Assembly: GCA_024278035.1 (NCBI GenBank)
Contig: JAJRUA010000126.1
Coordinates: 1 to 7,751, forward strand
Length of the DNA: 7,751 bases
From: Planctomycetota bacterium
Lineage (GTDB): Bacteria; Planctomycetota; Planctomycetia; Pirellulales; Lacipirellulaceae
Direction of reading: 5' to 3'
Shown here piece after piece: positions 1-5,537 of the stretch. The stretch's first letter is position 1; every line of letters begins with the position of its first letter. Position numbers and translations under genes: made by a program. Below the pieces are notes generated by a model. The model ran no database searches. It was not told the origin of the DNA and worked only from the letters and a program-made list of their open reading frames with translations.

Positions 1-200
1 AGGTTGTGAGCGATTGAGCGGAAGCAACTGCCGTTAACCCCAGCGGCGTGAGAGTCAGAGAGTGCCGAGAGTTTGGGCCGAAATCGGGTCGGTCGAGGGA
101 CGGCATGGCGGGCCGGGACCTGCTCGCGAGTCTCGTAAGGGGAGAGTTCGAGACGGCGAGACGTGGCGTAACGTGTTGCCAGAACTGGCGTTAGAACGCG
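1..200. other. Unassigned region, no gene recognised
   Basis: I cannot assign a gene here. All three plus-strand frames meet stops within the first 40 bases. The minus strand has an open frame from an ATG at 106 running off the left edge (about 35 codons), but it has no clear ribosome binding site and its product resembles no family I know. The stretch has some local pairing, for example GTCTCG at 130-135 with CGAGAC at 149-154, and several repeats of a CGAGAC-like word. It could be the 3' part of a structured RNA or a 3' untranslated region that ends at the terminator just to the right. I compared it by eye with 5S, 23S 3' end, RNase P, tmRNA and SRP signatures and found no match. Confidence 0.3.
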
Positions 201-232
201 AAAAGGCCGACACCTTGCGGCATCGGCCTTTT
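201..232. terminator. Strong, possibly bidirectional intrinsic terminator
   Basis: A perfect 10-bp inverted repeat, AAAAGGCCGA (201-210) and TCGGCCTTTT (223-232), encloses a 12-base loop. Each strand therefore has a GC-rich stem core followed by a run of U in the transcript. On the minus strand it sits about 45 bases past the 3' end of the initiator tRNA, the right place to end that transcript. On the plus strand it could end whatever is transcribed from the left edge. Confidence 0.75.
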
Positions 233-275
233 CTATAACTTGTGGGTCTTCCAGTTTCGCTACTGGAAAAACAAG

Positions 276-349
<74 letters not shown>

Positions 350-360
350 ACAGATAAGTA

Positions 361-389
361 AGACTACCCGGCTCAGATCGACCTGACAA
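361..389 (-). promoter_or_regulatory. Candidate promoter for the initiator tRNA
   Basis: Reading the minus strand, TTGTCA (389-384) and TAGTCT (366-361) are separated by exactly 17 bases. The second box lies 11 bases before the tRNA 5' end, which would give a short leader as is usual for tRNA genes. The -35 box is a good match to the sigma-70 consensus; the -10 box is weak (three of six). An alternative -10 within TTACTTATCT overlaps it. Confidence 0.4.
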
Positions 390-614
390 GCGGCCACCTT
401 TGGCGAATCGGGATAAGTTGGTTGAATAATCCCTGCCGCAAGAGACGAATCTCACGATCGGGAAGGCCTTGAGGCCCTTATGGATGCCTGCGCTAGCCAC
501 TTTACTATCCATGTCCCGATCTGTCGGCTAAAATCGGCCTTCCGATGGTCGGCCTGCCGCTTGGCTCGCGTAGGACTCAATAAAAAGCCTTTTTGCCGTT
601 GAATGCCAAGCTGA
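390..614. other. Intergenic stretch without a recognisable gene
   Basis: This is the left part of the 400-base gap between the tRNA and the next gene. I see no reading frame with a ribosome binding site and protein-like composition on either strand. A small tetraloop hairpin, ATCGG-CCTT-CCGAT, lies at 533-546, and AAAAAG/CTTTTT face each other at 582-594 with almost no loop. Neither looks like a proper terminator. The stretch could hold the promoter region or a small RNA, but nothing supports naming one. Confidence 0.35.
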
Positions 615-643
615 TTGCCTGCCCTGCCCGACGCCGATACTAT
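615..643 (+). promoter_or_regulatory. Candidate promoter for the squalene-cyclase-like gene
   Basis: TTGCCT (615-620) and TACTAT (638-643) are separated by 17 bases, each matching four of six positions of the sigma-70 consensus. Transcription would start near 650 and leave a leader of about 98 bases before the ATG at 748. That leader contains the hairpins listed separately. This is a consensus match by eye only; planctomycete promoters are poorly characterised. Confidence 0.35.
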
Positions 644-668
644 TGTAAGAGAGGAACAGAGAAGCTGC

Positions 669-735
669 TTTTTCGGGCTCGAAAAGTGGGGCGGAAAGAA
701 CCGGTGGCAGGCAATGGCCACCTTTTTATAAAAGG
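669..735 (+). promoter_or_regulatory. Structured leader with terminator-like hairpin before the start codon
   Basis: Three hairpins can be drawn in the leader. The first is TTTTCG-GGCT-CGAAAA at 670-685. The second is GGTGGC (703-708) with GCCACC (717-722), followed directly by TTTTTATA (723-730), which has the form of an intrinsic terminator. The third is CCTTTT (721-726) with AAAAGG (730-735); it shares bases 721-726 with the terminator and its U run, and covers the first two G of the ribosome binding site. The second and third cannot form together. The layout resembles an attenuator, or a switch between early termination and blocked initiation. No known riboswitch class is recognised. The terminator could instead belong to an upstream small transcript. 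Confidence 0.35.
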
Positions 736-741
736 GAGGAG
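734..741 (+). promoter_or_regulatory. Strong ribosome binding site (GGGAGGAG)
   Basis: GGGAGGAG ends six bases before the ATG at 748. It fixes that ATG as the start over upstream alternatives in the same region. Its first two G can be paired with CC at 721-722 in the third leader hairpin. Confidence 0.8.
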
Positions 742-747
742 TAAGAG

Positions 748-2325
748 ATGCGCGAAGCGGACGCCACGCCGTCGCTCTCTGCGCCTGCCACTTCGCAGAG
801 CCTTTCTGCCGATGCGGCCGCTCCGTTTGGCTTTGCTAAGCCGGGGCCGATCGGCGGCGTCGTTTTTCCCCCAAGTTCCAATCAAGACCAAGAACGAGAA
901 GAAAACCGGGTGCCCTTGGTAGCCGTCGATGGTTGGCTCGACGGGGCACCGGCGTGGCTCATGAGCGCGGTGTTGCATCTGCTGATCTTGGTTCTCTGTG
1001 CTCTGCTGGCGTTTAGTACGGGCGAGGAGTCGCGGCTCACCTTGTCGGCGATCTTTGCTGACGATCTGGGGGACCAACTCATCGAAGAGAGCTTTGACCT
1101 GTCTGCCGCGTTGGAGCTAGAGGTCGAAGAGCAATCGCTCACGCCCGACATGCTGCCGCCGGTGCCCGATCCGTTGGCGACGCCCGAGCTGGCGGAGATA
1201 ACCCCTGATGGCCCGAGCTTCGCTTCGAACGCCCTGAGTCCCACGCTCGGAGCGGCCCTTTCCGGCCGGACGCCCGGCATGCGTCAAGCCTTACTCAAAG
1301 CCTATGGCGGAACCGAAGAGACCGAAGCCGCAGTCATGGAAGGGCTCAAGTGGTTAGCGCGCCAGCAACAAAAGGATGGTGGCTGGCGTCTCGATGGCCC
1401 TTACCCGGACGGAGCGAGACGGCGTAACCGCGAAGCGGCGACGGCCATGGCACTGCTTGCCTTCCAAGGCGCCGGCCGTTTGCCTGGCGATAAGAAAGAC
1501 CCTTACAGCCGAGTTGTCGAGCGAGGCTGGAGATGGCTTTTGCCTCGGCAAGATACGGAGACGGGCTCGTTCTTTACCAGCGGGGCGCGTAACCATCGCT
1601 TCTATACCCACGCTCAATGCACGATCGCTTTGTGTGAGTTGCTCGGCATGACCCAAGACGACGCCTATCGCCAGCCGGCTCAGTTGGCGGTCGATTATCT
1701 CATCCAGACCCAGGCCGAGTCGGGCGGGTGGAAGTACGAGCCGGGCGAAAACAGCGACCTCTCGGTCACAGGCTGGGTCCTCATGGCCCTCAAAAGTGCT
1801 CGGATGGCGGGCCTCGAAGTGCCCAGCGATGTCTTCTTGCGAGTTGAAGAGTTCCTTGACAAGGTCGCCCGAGTCAAAGGAAGCCGCTATGTGTACGAAG
1901 AACCGATCGTTTACAACCCAGAGCAAATCCCTGCGATGACTGCCGAGGGCTTGCTTTGTCGGCAGTACCTCGGCTGGCCGCGGGATCATATTCGCCTGCG
2001 TCAGGGGGTCGATCATCTGTTAGAGAATCTCCCCGAATGGCGCACGGCGCGTCGCGACGTTTACTATTGGTACTATGCGACACAGGTTTGCCACCACATG
2101 GGCGGGGCGACTTGGGACGACTGGAACCGAAAGATGCGAGAGATGCTACCCGCTCATCAAGAGCTACGTGGCCGCGGGGTGCGTGGCAGTTGGGATCCGG
2201 AGGGAGACCGTTGGGGCGACTACGGGGGGCGGCTTTACCAAACCTGCATGTCGCTCTACATCCTTGAAGTCTACTACCGCCACCTGCCTATCTATCAGCA
2301 AGGGGCTGTGAACGAAGCTCGATAA
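748..2325 (+). CDS. Membrane-anchored prenyltransferase/squalene-oxidase-repeat protein
   Basis: This 525-residue protein has three parts. Residues 1-70 are a polar, Ala/Pro-rich N-terminal region without a cleavable signal. Residues 71-90 (LMSAVLHLLILVLCALLAFS) form one membrane helix. An acidic, Pro-rich linker runs to about 175 and leads into an alpha/alpha-toroid domain of the terpenoid-cyclase/prenyltransferase fold. QW-like repeats are visible at about 200-213 (GLKWLARQQQKDGGW), 314-328 (VDYLIQTQAESGGW), a degenerate one near 260-274, and the terminal block WGDYGGRLYQTCMSLYILEV at 489-508. The DxDD acid motif of squalene-hopene cyclases is absent; the equivalent stretch reads SDLSVTGW (336-343). 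A hopanoid cyclase activity is therefore not supported. Planctomycetes carry many such proteins of unknown role; they may bind or process other proteins or polymers in the periplasm. The start is set by a strong ribosome binding site, and the gene appears monocistronic. Confidence 0.85.
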   Translation: MREADATPSLSAPATSQSLSADAAAPFGFAKPGPIGGVVFPPSSNQDQEREENRVPLVAVDGWLDGAPAWLMSAVLHLLILVLCALLAFSTGEESRLTLSAIFADDLGDQLIEESFDLSAALELEVEEQSLTPDMLPPVPDPLATPELAEITPDGPSFASNALSPTLGAALSGRTPGMRQALLKAYGGTEETEAAVMEGLKWLARQQQKDGGWRLDGPYPDGARRRNREAATAMALLAFQGAGRLPGDKKDPYSRVVERGWRWLLPRQDTETGSFFTSGARNHRFYTHAQCTIALCELLGMTQDDAYRQPAQLAVDYLIQTQAESGGWKYEPGENSDLSVTGWVLMALKSARMAGLEVPSDVFLRVEEFLDKVARVKGSRYVYEEPIVYNPEQIPAMTAEGLLCRQYLGWPRDHIRLRQGVDHLLENLPEWRTARRDVYYWYYATQVCHHMGGATWDDWNRKMREMLPAHQELRGRGVRGSWDPEGDRWGDYGGRLYQTCMSLYILEVYYRHLPIYQQGAVNEAR

Positions 2326-2332
2326 GGCCTTT

Positions 2333-2356
2333 GGACTTCGCCAACAAGTCCTTTTT
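2333..2356 (+). terminator. Intrinsic terminator of the squalene-cyclase-like gene
   Basis: GGACTT (2333-2338) pairs with AAGTCC (2346-2351) around a seven-base loop and is followed by TTTTT. It starts seven bases after the stop codon. On the minus strand the stem is followed by AAAGG, so it works only in the plus direction. Confidence 0.7.
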
Positions 2357-2442
2357 CTCGGCCCCCGGCCCAAAAGGCTCAAGTATCCGCGTCGTTCCAA
2401 CAATTACCCCCGTTTTTTTGAGGAGATGCCCCGCAACCTCTC

Positions 2443-2473
2443 GTAGGCGAGCCGTCGGCGTCAGCCGCCGGAG
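2443..2473. repeat. REP-like palindrome in the convergent intergenic region
   Basis: A GTAG tetranucleotide (2443-2446) is followed by CCGTCGGC (2452-2459), a four-base loop GTCA, and GCCGCCGG (2464-2471). The two arms pair except for one T/C mismatch. A GTAG or GGAG word 5' of an imperfect GC-rich palindrome is the hallmark of REP elements mobilised by REP-associated tyrosine transposases. Similar GC-rich palindromes are common between planctomycete genes. Only one copy is in this window, so repetition cannot be shown here. Confidence 0.5.
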
Positions 2474-2520
2474 CGAAGGCCGAAGGGTTTTCTATTTCTA
2501 CGATCGCCCCACCTCCCCGG

Positions 2521-2544
2521 CCCAAGAAAAAGCTTGGGGGTTTT
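2521..2544 (+). terminator. Weak terminator-like hairpin
   Basis: CCCAAG (2521-2526) pairs with CTTGGG (2533-2538) around AAAAAG, followed by GGTTTT. It could act as a second plus-strand terminator. On the minus strand the stem forms equally but is followed by CCGGGG with no U run, so it is not a convincing end for the minus-strand array. Confidence 0.3.
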
Positions 2545-2593
2545 CGGCCACTTTGAGAAACCAGCGTTCACGTTGTGAAATTCTTATCGATGG

Positions 2594-3235
2594 CTACGGA
2601 AAAAGAACGTTGATCTTAAACCGTCGAAAAAATGAGTCCTGAACCCCATTCACTGGTTCGAGGAGGCCGTAGGTTTGGATGTCGATATTGATGTCGAAGG
2701 CACTCACCGACTTCGTGCCCACGGCAGTGTCTGCTGACTGTGCAAAGAAGGCCATAATTTCGTACGCATCGGGACCTGGTTGACCGAAGGTATTCCGGTA
2801 ATCTTTCATGTAGACACATTGTTTTATTAAGATCAACGCAACGAGAATTACAACGCCAATCGGTAAAATTTTATTGATCTTCCGTTGCTTCTCTCGACTG
2901 TACAACTTCGGAGGAAAAAAACCTAGGAGAAACAAAACGGGAAAGGAAAGAATTACGACAGAGATTTGGGATAGAAAAAAAAGAAATTGCAGATGAGTTG
3001 GCCTGCTGAGGCTTCTCGGGTGCGGAACTGGCTCGCACATGAAGTAAACAAAGTAAGATAGGCTTACGCCTGCCAACGCGGCAATGAACCACTGCCAGCA
3101 AATTCGGTAACGATTGCCTGCCCTATCGAAGAAAAAAAACAGCAGCATCAGTGGAAAGAGGACCACCAAGTAGGGAGCAAAACCATACGCAGTAAAATGG
3201 CGTAATGCAAAACTAAGCGATCCCATTTTTTCCAT
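2594..3235 (-). CDS. Chimera: four-helix membrane module with truncated hydrolase tail (copy D)
   Basis: This 213-residue protein is the last member of the array. Its four hydrophobic segments are at about 20-36, 47-67, 82-108 and 123-143. The short loops DRAGNRYR and KLYSREKQRKINK are basic, so the N and C termini should face outward by the positive-inside rule. From about residue 150 (FGQPGPDAYEIMAFFAQSAD) to 192 it matches the C-terminal part of the exported hydrolase at 4944, more closely than copy B does. Similarity then stops and about 20 unrelated residues lead to a TAG. The segment with the putative catalytic His is lost, so it cannot be an enzyme. I chose ATG 3235 because GGAGAAG precedes it by five bases; an in-frame TTG at 3253 lies upstream of that site and is unlikely. 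It may be functional or a decaying remnant. The membrane module is not a family I recognise. Confidence 0.7.
   Translation of the reverse strand: MEKMGSLSFALRHFTAYGFAPYLVVLFPLMLLFFFFDRAGNRYRICWQWFIAALAGVSLSYFVYFMCEPVPHPRSLSRPTHLQFLFFLSQISVVILSFPVLFLLGFFPPKLYSREKQRKINKILPIGVVILVALILIKQCVYMKDYRNTFGQPGPDAYEIMAFFAQSADTAVGTKSVSAFDINIDIQTYGLLEPVNGVQDSFFRRFKINVLFP
2624..2658. repeat. Junction sequence replacing the rest of the hydrolase tail
   Basis: On the minus strand, similarity between copy D and the hydrolase gene ends at about 2659 (shared word CGAGGAGGCC, 2659-2668, plus strand). The sequence beyond it contains, on the plus strand, TCGAAAAAATGAGTCCTG followed by AACCCCATT (2624-2650). It resembles AATGGGGTCAGGAGTC-type words I recall from short dispersed elements near Y1-transposase genes in other bacteria. 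That resemblance is from memory and only one copy is present here. Confidence 0.25.
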
Positions 3236-3253
3236 CTTTTCTTCTCCAAGCAA

Positions 3254-3338
3254 AAGACCTTCCTGCTTCTTTCCGTCGCTTTTCGGTAAGGCCTAAAATA
3301 TTCACGGGGTGACAGTCGTGGACGATGGTGATATCCGT
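3254..3338 (-). other. Spacer between copies C and D with no similarity to the other spacers
   Basis: The two spacers A-B and B-C are alike, but this one is longer and different. It follows immediately after the last bases that copy C shares with the others (ending at 3339). Only its right end in transcription order, TTTTGCTTGGAGAAGAAAAG just before the copy D start, resembles the common leader. It can pair CACGG with CCGTG across about 27 bases (near 3303-3339). I see no gene in it. It probably replaced the lost hydrolase tail of copy C. Confidence 0.45.
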
Positions 3339-3346
3339 GGTAGTCT

Positions 3347-3793
3347 TTACATAAAAACGCATTGTTTTATTACGATCCACGCAACGAGGATGGCAACGCC
3401 AATCGGTATGATCTTTCTGATCTTCCGTTGCTTCTCTCGACAGTACAACTTGGGTGGAAATAACCCAAGGAAAAAAAGAGCGGGGAAGGAGGGGATCGCG
3501 ACAGAGATCAAGGACAGGAATAAAAGCAATAGCAGAAAATCTGGCCCGCCGTGGCTTCTCGCCGGTGAGACTGGCTCACAGATGAAGTAAACAAAGGCAG
3601 ATAAGCTTACGGATGCTAGTAAGGCAGCGAACCACTGCCAGCATATCCGATAACGGTTGCCTGTCTTGTCGAAGAAAAAAAACAACAGCATCAGTGGGAC
3701 GAAGACCACCAAGCTGGGAAGAAGGCAGAGCATCGCCTCCCAGGGGCTGTGGATAACCTCCCTTAAAAAACTACCAAAAATTCCCCTCAACAT
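3347..3793 (-). CDS. Four-helix membrane module alone, truncated by a frameshift (copy C)
   Basis: This 148-residue hydrophobic protein aligns with the membrane module of copies B and D throughout. Shared marks are LMLLFFFF, NRYRICWQWF, ICEP, SFPALFFLGLFPPKLY and the basic KQRKIRK loop before the last helix. Helices are at about 23-41, 52-72, 86-112 and 128-146. The frame ends directly after the last helix at VFM. In B and D the matching ATG is followed by AAAGA(C/T)TACC and the protein continues with KDYR. Here a single extra base (plus-strand A at 3349) turns this into ATG-TAA. Even without it, the next 80 bases are unrelated, so the hydrolase-derived tail is gone. The start ATG at 3793 has GGAGAG about seven bases before it and a leader like that of copy B. 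It is 53 bases from the end of copy B and probably cotranscribed. It could be a stable small membrane protein or a pseudogene. Confidence 0.65.
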   Translation of the reverse strand: MLRGIFGSFLREVIHSPWEAMLCLLPSLVVFVPLMLLFFFFDKTGNRYRICWQWFAALLASVSLSAFVYFICEPVSPARSHGGPDFLLLLLFLSLISVAIPSFPALFFLGLFPPKLYCREKQRKIRKIIPIGVAILVAWIVIKQCVFM

Positions 3794-3846
3794 ATTTTTC
3801 TCTCCAAGCCAACGAACATGCGAACTTATCTACGCAAAAAAATTGC
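3794..3846 (-). repeat. Duplicated intergenic leader, copy 2 (between B and C)
   Basis: This 53-base spacer matches the spacer at 4891-4943: a small stem-loop beginning at the preceding stop codon, then (minus strand) GCATGTTCGT, GCTTGGAG and the start codon. The stem is the weaker of the two, UAAGCAA with UUGCGUA with one A/G mismatch, around five U. The equal length and shared words show that B and C arose by a tandem duplication that included the leader. Confidence 0.7.
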
Positions 3847-4890
3847 TTACGCTTGCCACGGAGAGAGTGAAGCGATGCCACCTTCCAGCGTCTCGAAAAC
3901 AAGTTCATGGAGCTTCTCGTCCGGTGCCTTCTCCTCCTTATCGAGGCGACGCGAAAAAACCGACTCGTCAGATTCTTCCAAAGGATCGAACCTGTCCTCC
4001 GTCAGCAGTAGGTCTAAGCGTGTGATTCGATCCGGCTGACCAAGCTGCTCGAACACAGCGGCGCGGGGAGCTATTTCAGGACGGAAAGCAACGGAGTTTT
4101 TCCTTGTGGGCCGGAACAAGCCCCTCGCAATTTCGGCATCCGATTTTATCTCGACTGCCGCGACCGTGGCTGCAACACTGTTGGCAAACGCTGGTTGAGT
4201 CGAAGCAAAACCAATCTCAGTCTTGAGCGATTCGTAGAATTGCCATGTTTCGGCCGCGTCGTGGACGAATTGATAGGAATGATTGGCGTCCAGACCGTTG
4301 CCCCCGAAGAGACCGAAGGTTTGGATGTCGATGTTGGTATCAAACCGACTGACAGACTTGGTGCCGACAGCGGTGCTGGCCGACTGCGCGAAAAACGCCA
4401 GGATCTTGTAGGCGTTTATATCGGCGCGACCAATGGCTTCTCGGTAGTCTTTCATGTAGACGCGGTATTTCATGAAAATCAACGCGGTGAGGATGCCCAC
4501 GCCAATCGGCGCGATCTTTCTGATTTTGAGTTGTCTTTCTTGGCTGTAGGATTTCGGAGGAAATAGGCCAAGGAGAAATAAAGCAGGAAACGAAGGGACA
4601 CCAACAGTTGCTAGAAAGAAGAGTGAAAGTAATTGCAGATAAACGTTGCCATCTACTGTGCCTGGGCTCCTTTTGTGCGATTGGCTATAATACGGCTCAC
4701 ACATGAAATAAATAGAGGTTCCTAGGGCAACGACCGCCATTAAGACAACGAACCACTGCCAGTAAGTCCGATAACGGTCGCCGGCCCTGTTGAAGAAAAA
4801 AAACAGTAGCAACAGTGGGATGAAAACTACTAGGCTGAGAACAAGGACCAATGCAAGTGGCATCCCGAATAAATAATCCAACGCTATCAT
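3847..4890 (-). CDS. Chimera: four-helix membrane module fused to a hydrolase C-terminal half (copy B)
   Basis: This 347-residue protein is the fullest member of the array. The membrane module spans residues 1-146, with helices at about 11-33, 43-63, 83-110 and 126-146. Basic loops lie between helices 1-2 and 3-4, so the C-terminal part should be outside. From about 154 to the end it aligns with the exported hydrolase at 4944, roughly 70% identical by eye over the first 80 residues. It keeps ANHSYQ, whose His (204) is the probable catalytic His in the hydrolase, and it keeps the ending LHELVFETLEGG. The Ser-bearing half of the hydrolase fold is missing, so it should not be active alone. I chose ATG 4890 over the in-frame TTG 4920, because GGAGG lies seven bases before 4890 and the TTG lies upstream of it. 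It starts 53 bases after the hydrolase stop and is probably in the same operon. The membrane module family is unknown to me. Confidence 0.75.
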   Translation of the reverse strand: MIALDYLFGMPLALVLVLSLVVFIPLLLLFFFFNRAGDRYRTYWQWFVVLMAVVALGTSIYFMCEPYYSQSHKRSPGTVDGNVYLQLLSLFFLATVGVPSFPALFLLGLFPPKSYSQERQLKIRKIAPIGVGILTALIFMKYRVYMKDYREAIGRADINAYKILAFFAQSASTAVGTKSVSRFDTNIDIQTFGLFGGNGLDANHSYQFVHDAAETWQFYESLKTEIGFASTQPAFANSVAATVAAVEIKSDAEIARGLFRPTRKNSVAFRPEIAPRAAVFEQLGQPDRITRLDLLLTEDRFDPLEESDESVFSRRLDKEEKAPDEKLHELVFETLEGGIASLSPWQA

Positions 4891-4943
4891 CTCTTTTCCT
4901 CCAAGCAAACGAACATGCAAACTTGTCTAGGCAGAAAATCTGC
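4891..4943 (-). repeat. Duplicated intergenic leader, copy 1 (between A and B)
   Basis: This spacer carries the same order of elements as the spacer at 3794-3846: stop-codon stem-loop, GCATGTTCGT word, GCTTGGAGG ribosome binding site and start codon. The GGAGG here decides the copy B start at 4890. Confidence 0.7.
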
Positions 4944-4946
4944 CTA
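4928..4946 (-). promoter_or_regulatory. Stem-loop over the hydrolase stop codon
   Basis: A perfect 8-bp inverted repeat, TAGGCAGA and TCTGCCTA with a three-base loop, begins with the TAG stop codon of the hydrolase gene. No U run follows, so it is not a standard terminator. It could slow ribosomes, stabilise the upstream message or tune expression of copy B relative to the hydrolase. A weaker stem lies at the same place after copy B. Confidence 0.5.
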
Positions 4947-5537
4947 AGTTCGCCACAAGGAGAGCAAAGAGAGGTCGTCTTCCAAGGTCTCGAAAACAAG
5001 GTCGTGTAGCTTCCCGTCCGACGCCTTCTCCTCTTTCTCACGGTGACGCAGAAAATCCAACTCTTCGGAATCTTTCAAGAGACCGGAGCTGTCTTCCGCA
5101 AGCAATAGATCCAAGCGGGTGATTCGTGCCGAGTGACTAAGCTGCTCGAATACCGTGTCGCGAACAGCCGTTGCTGGGCGAAAATTGATTGCGTTTCGTT
5201 TTGTAGGCTGGAACAAGCTCCGCGCAGTTCCGGCACCGGGCTCTACTACGGCACTAGCGCTGACACTAGCACTTGCACTGGCGGCTGCACTCTGAGTCGA
5301 AGCAAAGCCTAGCTCGGTTTTGAGCCTGTCGTAAAAAACCCACGTTTCTGCTGCATCGTGAGCGAGCTGATATGAATGATTGGCGCGAATCCCATTGCCG
5401 CCGAGGAGGCCGAAGGTTTGGATATTGATGTTGGTGTTGAAGGCATTCACCGATTTCGTGCCGAGGGCAGTGTCAGCCGATAACGCGAAAAAGGCCATAA
5501 TTTCATAAGCATCACGCCCTGGTTGGCCAAAGGGATC
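4944..5537 (-). repeat. Source copy of the repeated hydrolase tail
   Basis: This segment, from DPFGQPGRDAYEIMAFFALS to the stop, is repeated in copy B (about 3847-4431) and in shortened form in copy D (about 2659-2787). The nucleotide match is obvious by eye; for example GGTTTGGAT and the block around CCATAATTTC (plus strand) recur. It begins in mid-domain of the hydrolase, so the duplication breakpoint lies inside a folded domain and not at a domain edge. Confidence 0.75.

Noticed and set aside
1..106. Minus-strand open frame from ATG 106 running off the left edge
   Set aside because: Only about 35 codons are visible, with no ribosome binding site and no recognisable family. It could be chance in GC-rich sequence, so it is not called as a gene.
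748..2325. Assignment as squalene-hopene cyclase
   Set aside because: The length, N-terminal membrane anchor and missing DxDD motif do not fit; only the fold and QW-like repeats are shared.
640..2403. Several long frames antisense to or out of frame with the squalene-cyclase-like gene
   Set aside because: They are shadows of a well-supported coding frame, rich in Arg/Ser/Pro, and lack initiation signals.
2331..2642. Plus-strand open frame of 103 codons after the squalene-cyclase-like gene
   Set aside because: It spans a terminator and a REP-like palindrome, overlaps the end of copy D, and has no ribosome binding site or protein-like composition.
4888..4920. TTG 4920 as the start of copy B (and likewise TTG 3253 for copy D)
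   Set aside because: Both TTG codons lie upstream of the GGAGG-type ribosome binding sites that clearly serve the ATG codons at 4890 and 3235. The extra residues would only translate the leader.
5220..5300. Short tandem repeat in DNA encoding the Ala/Ser-rich linker
   Set aside because: The GCACTAGC-like words are irregular and are explained by low-complexity ASAS protein sequence. They are not a CRISPR or regular repeat array.
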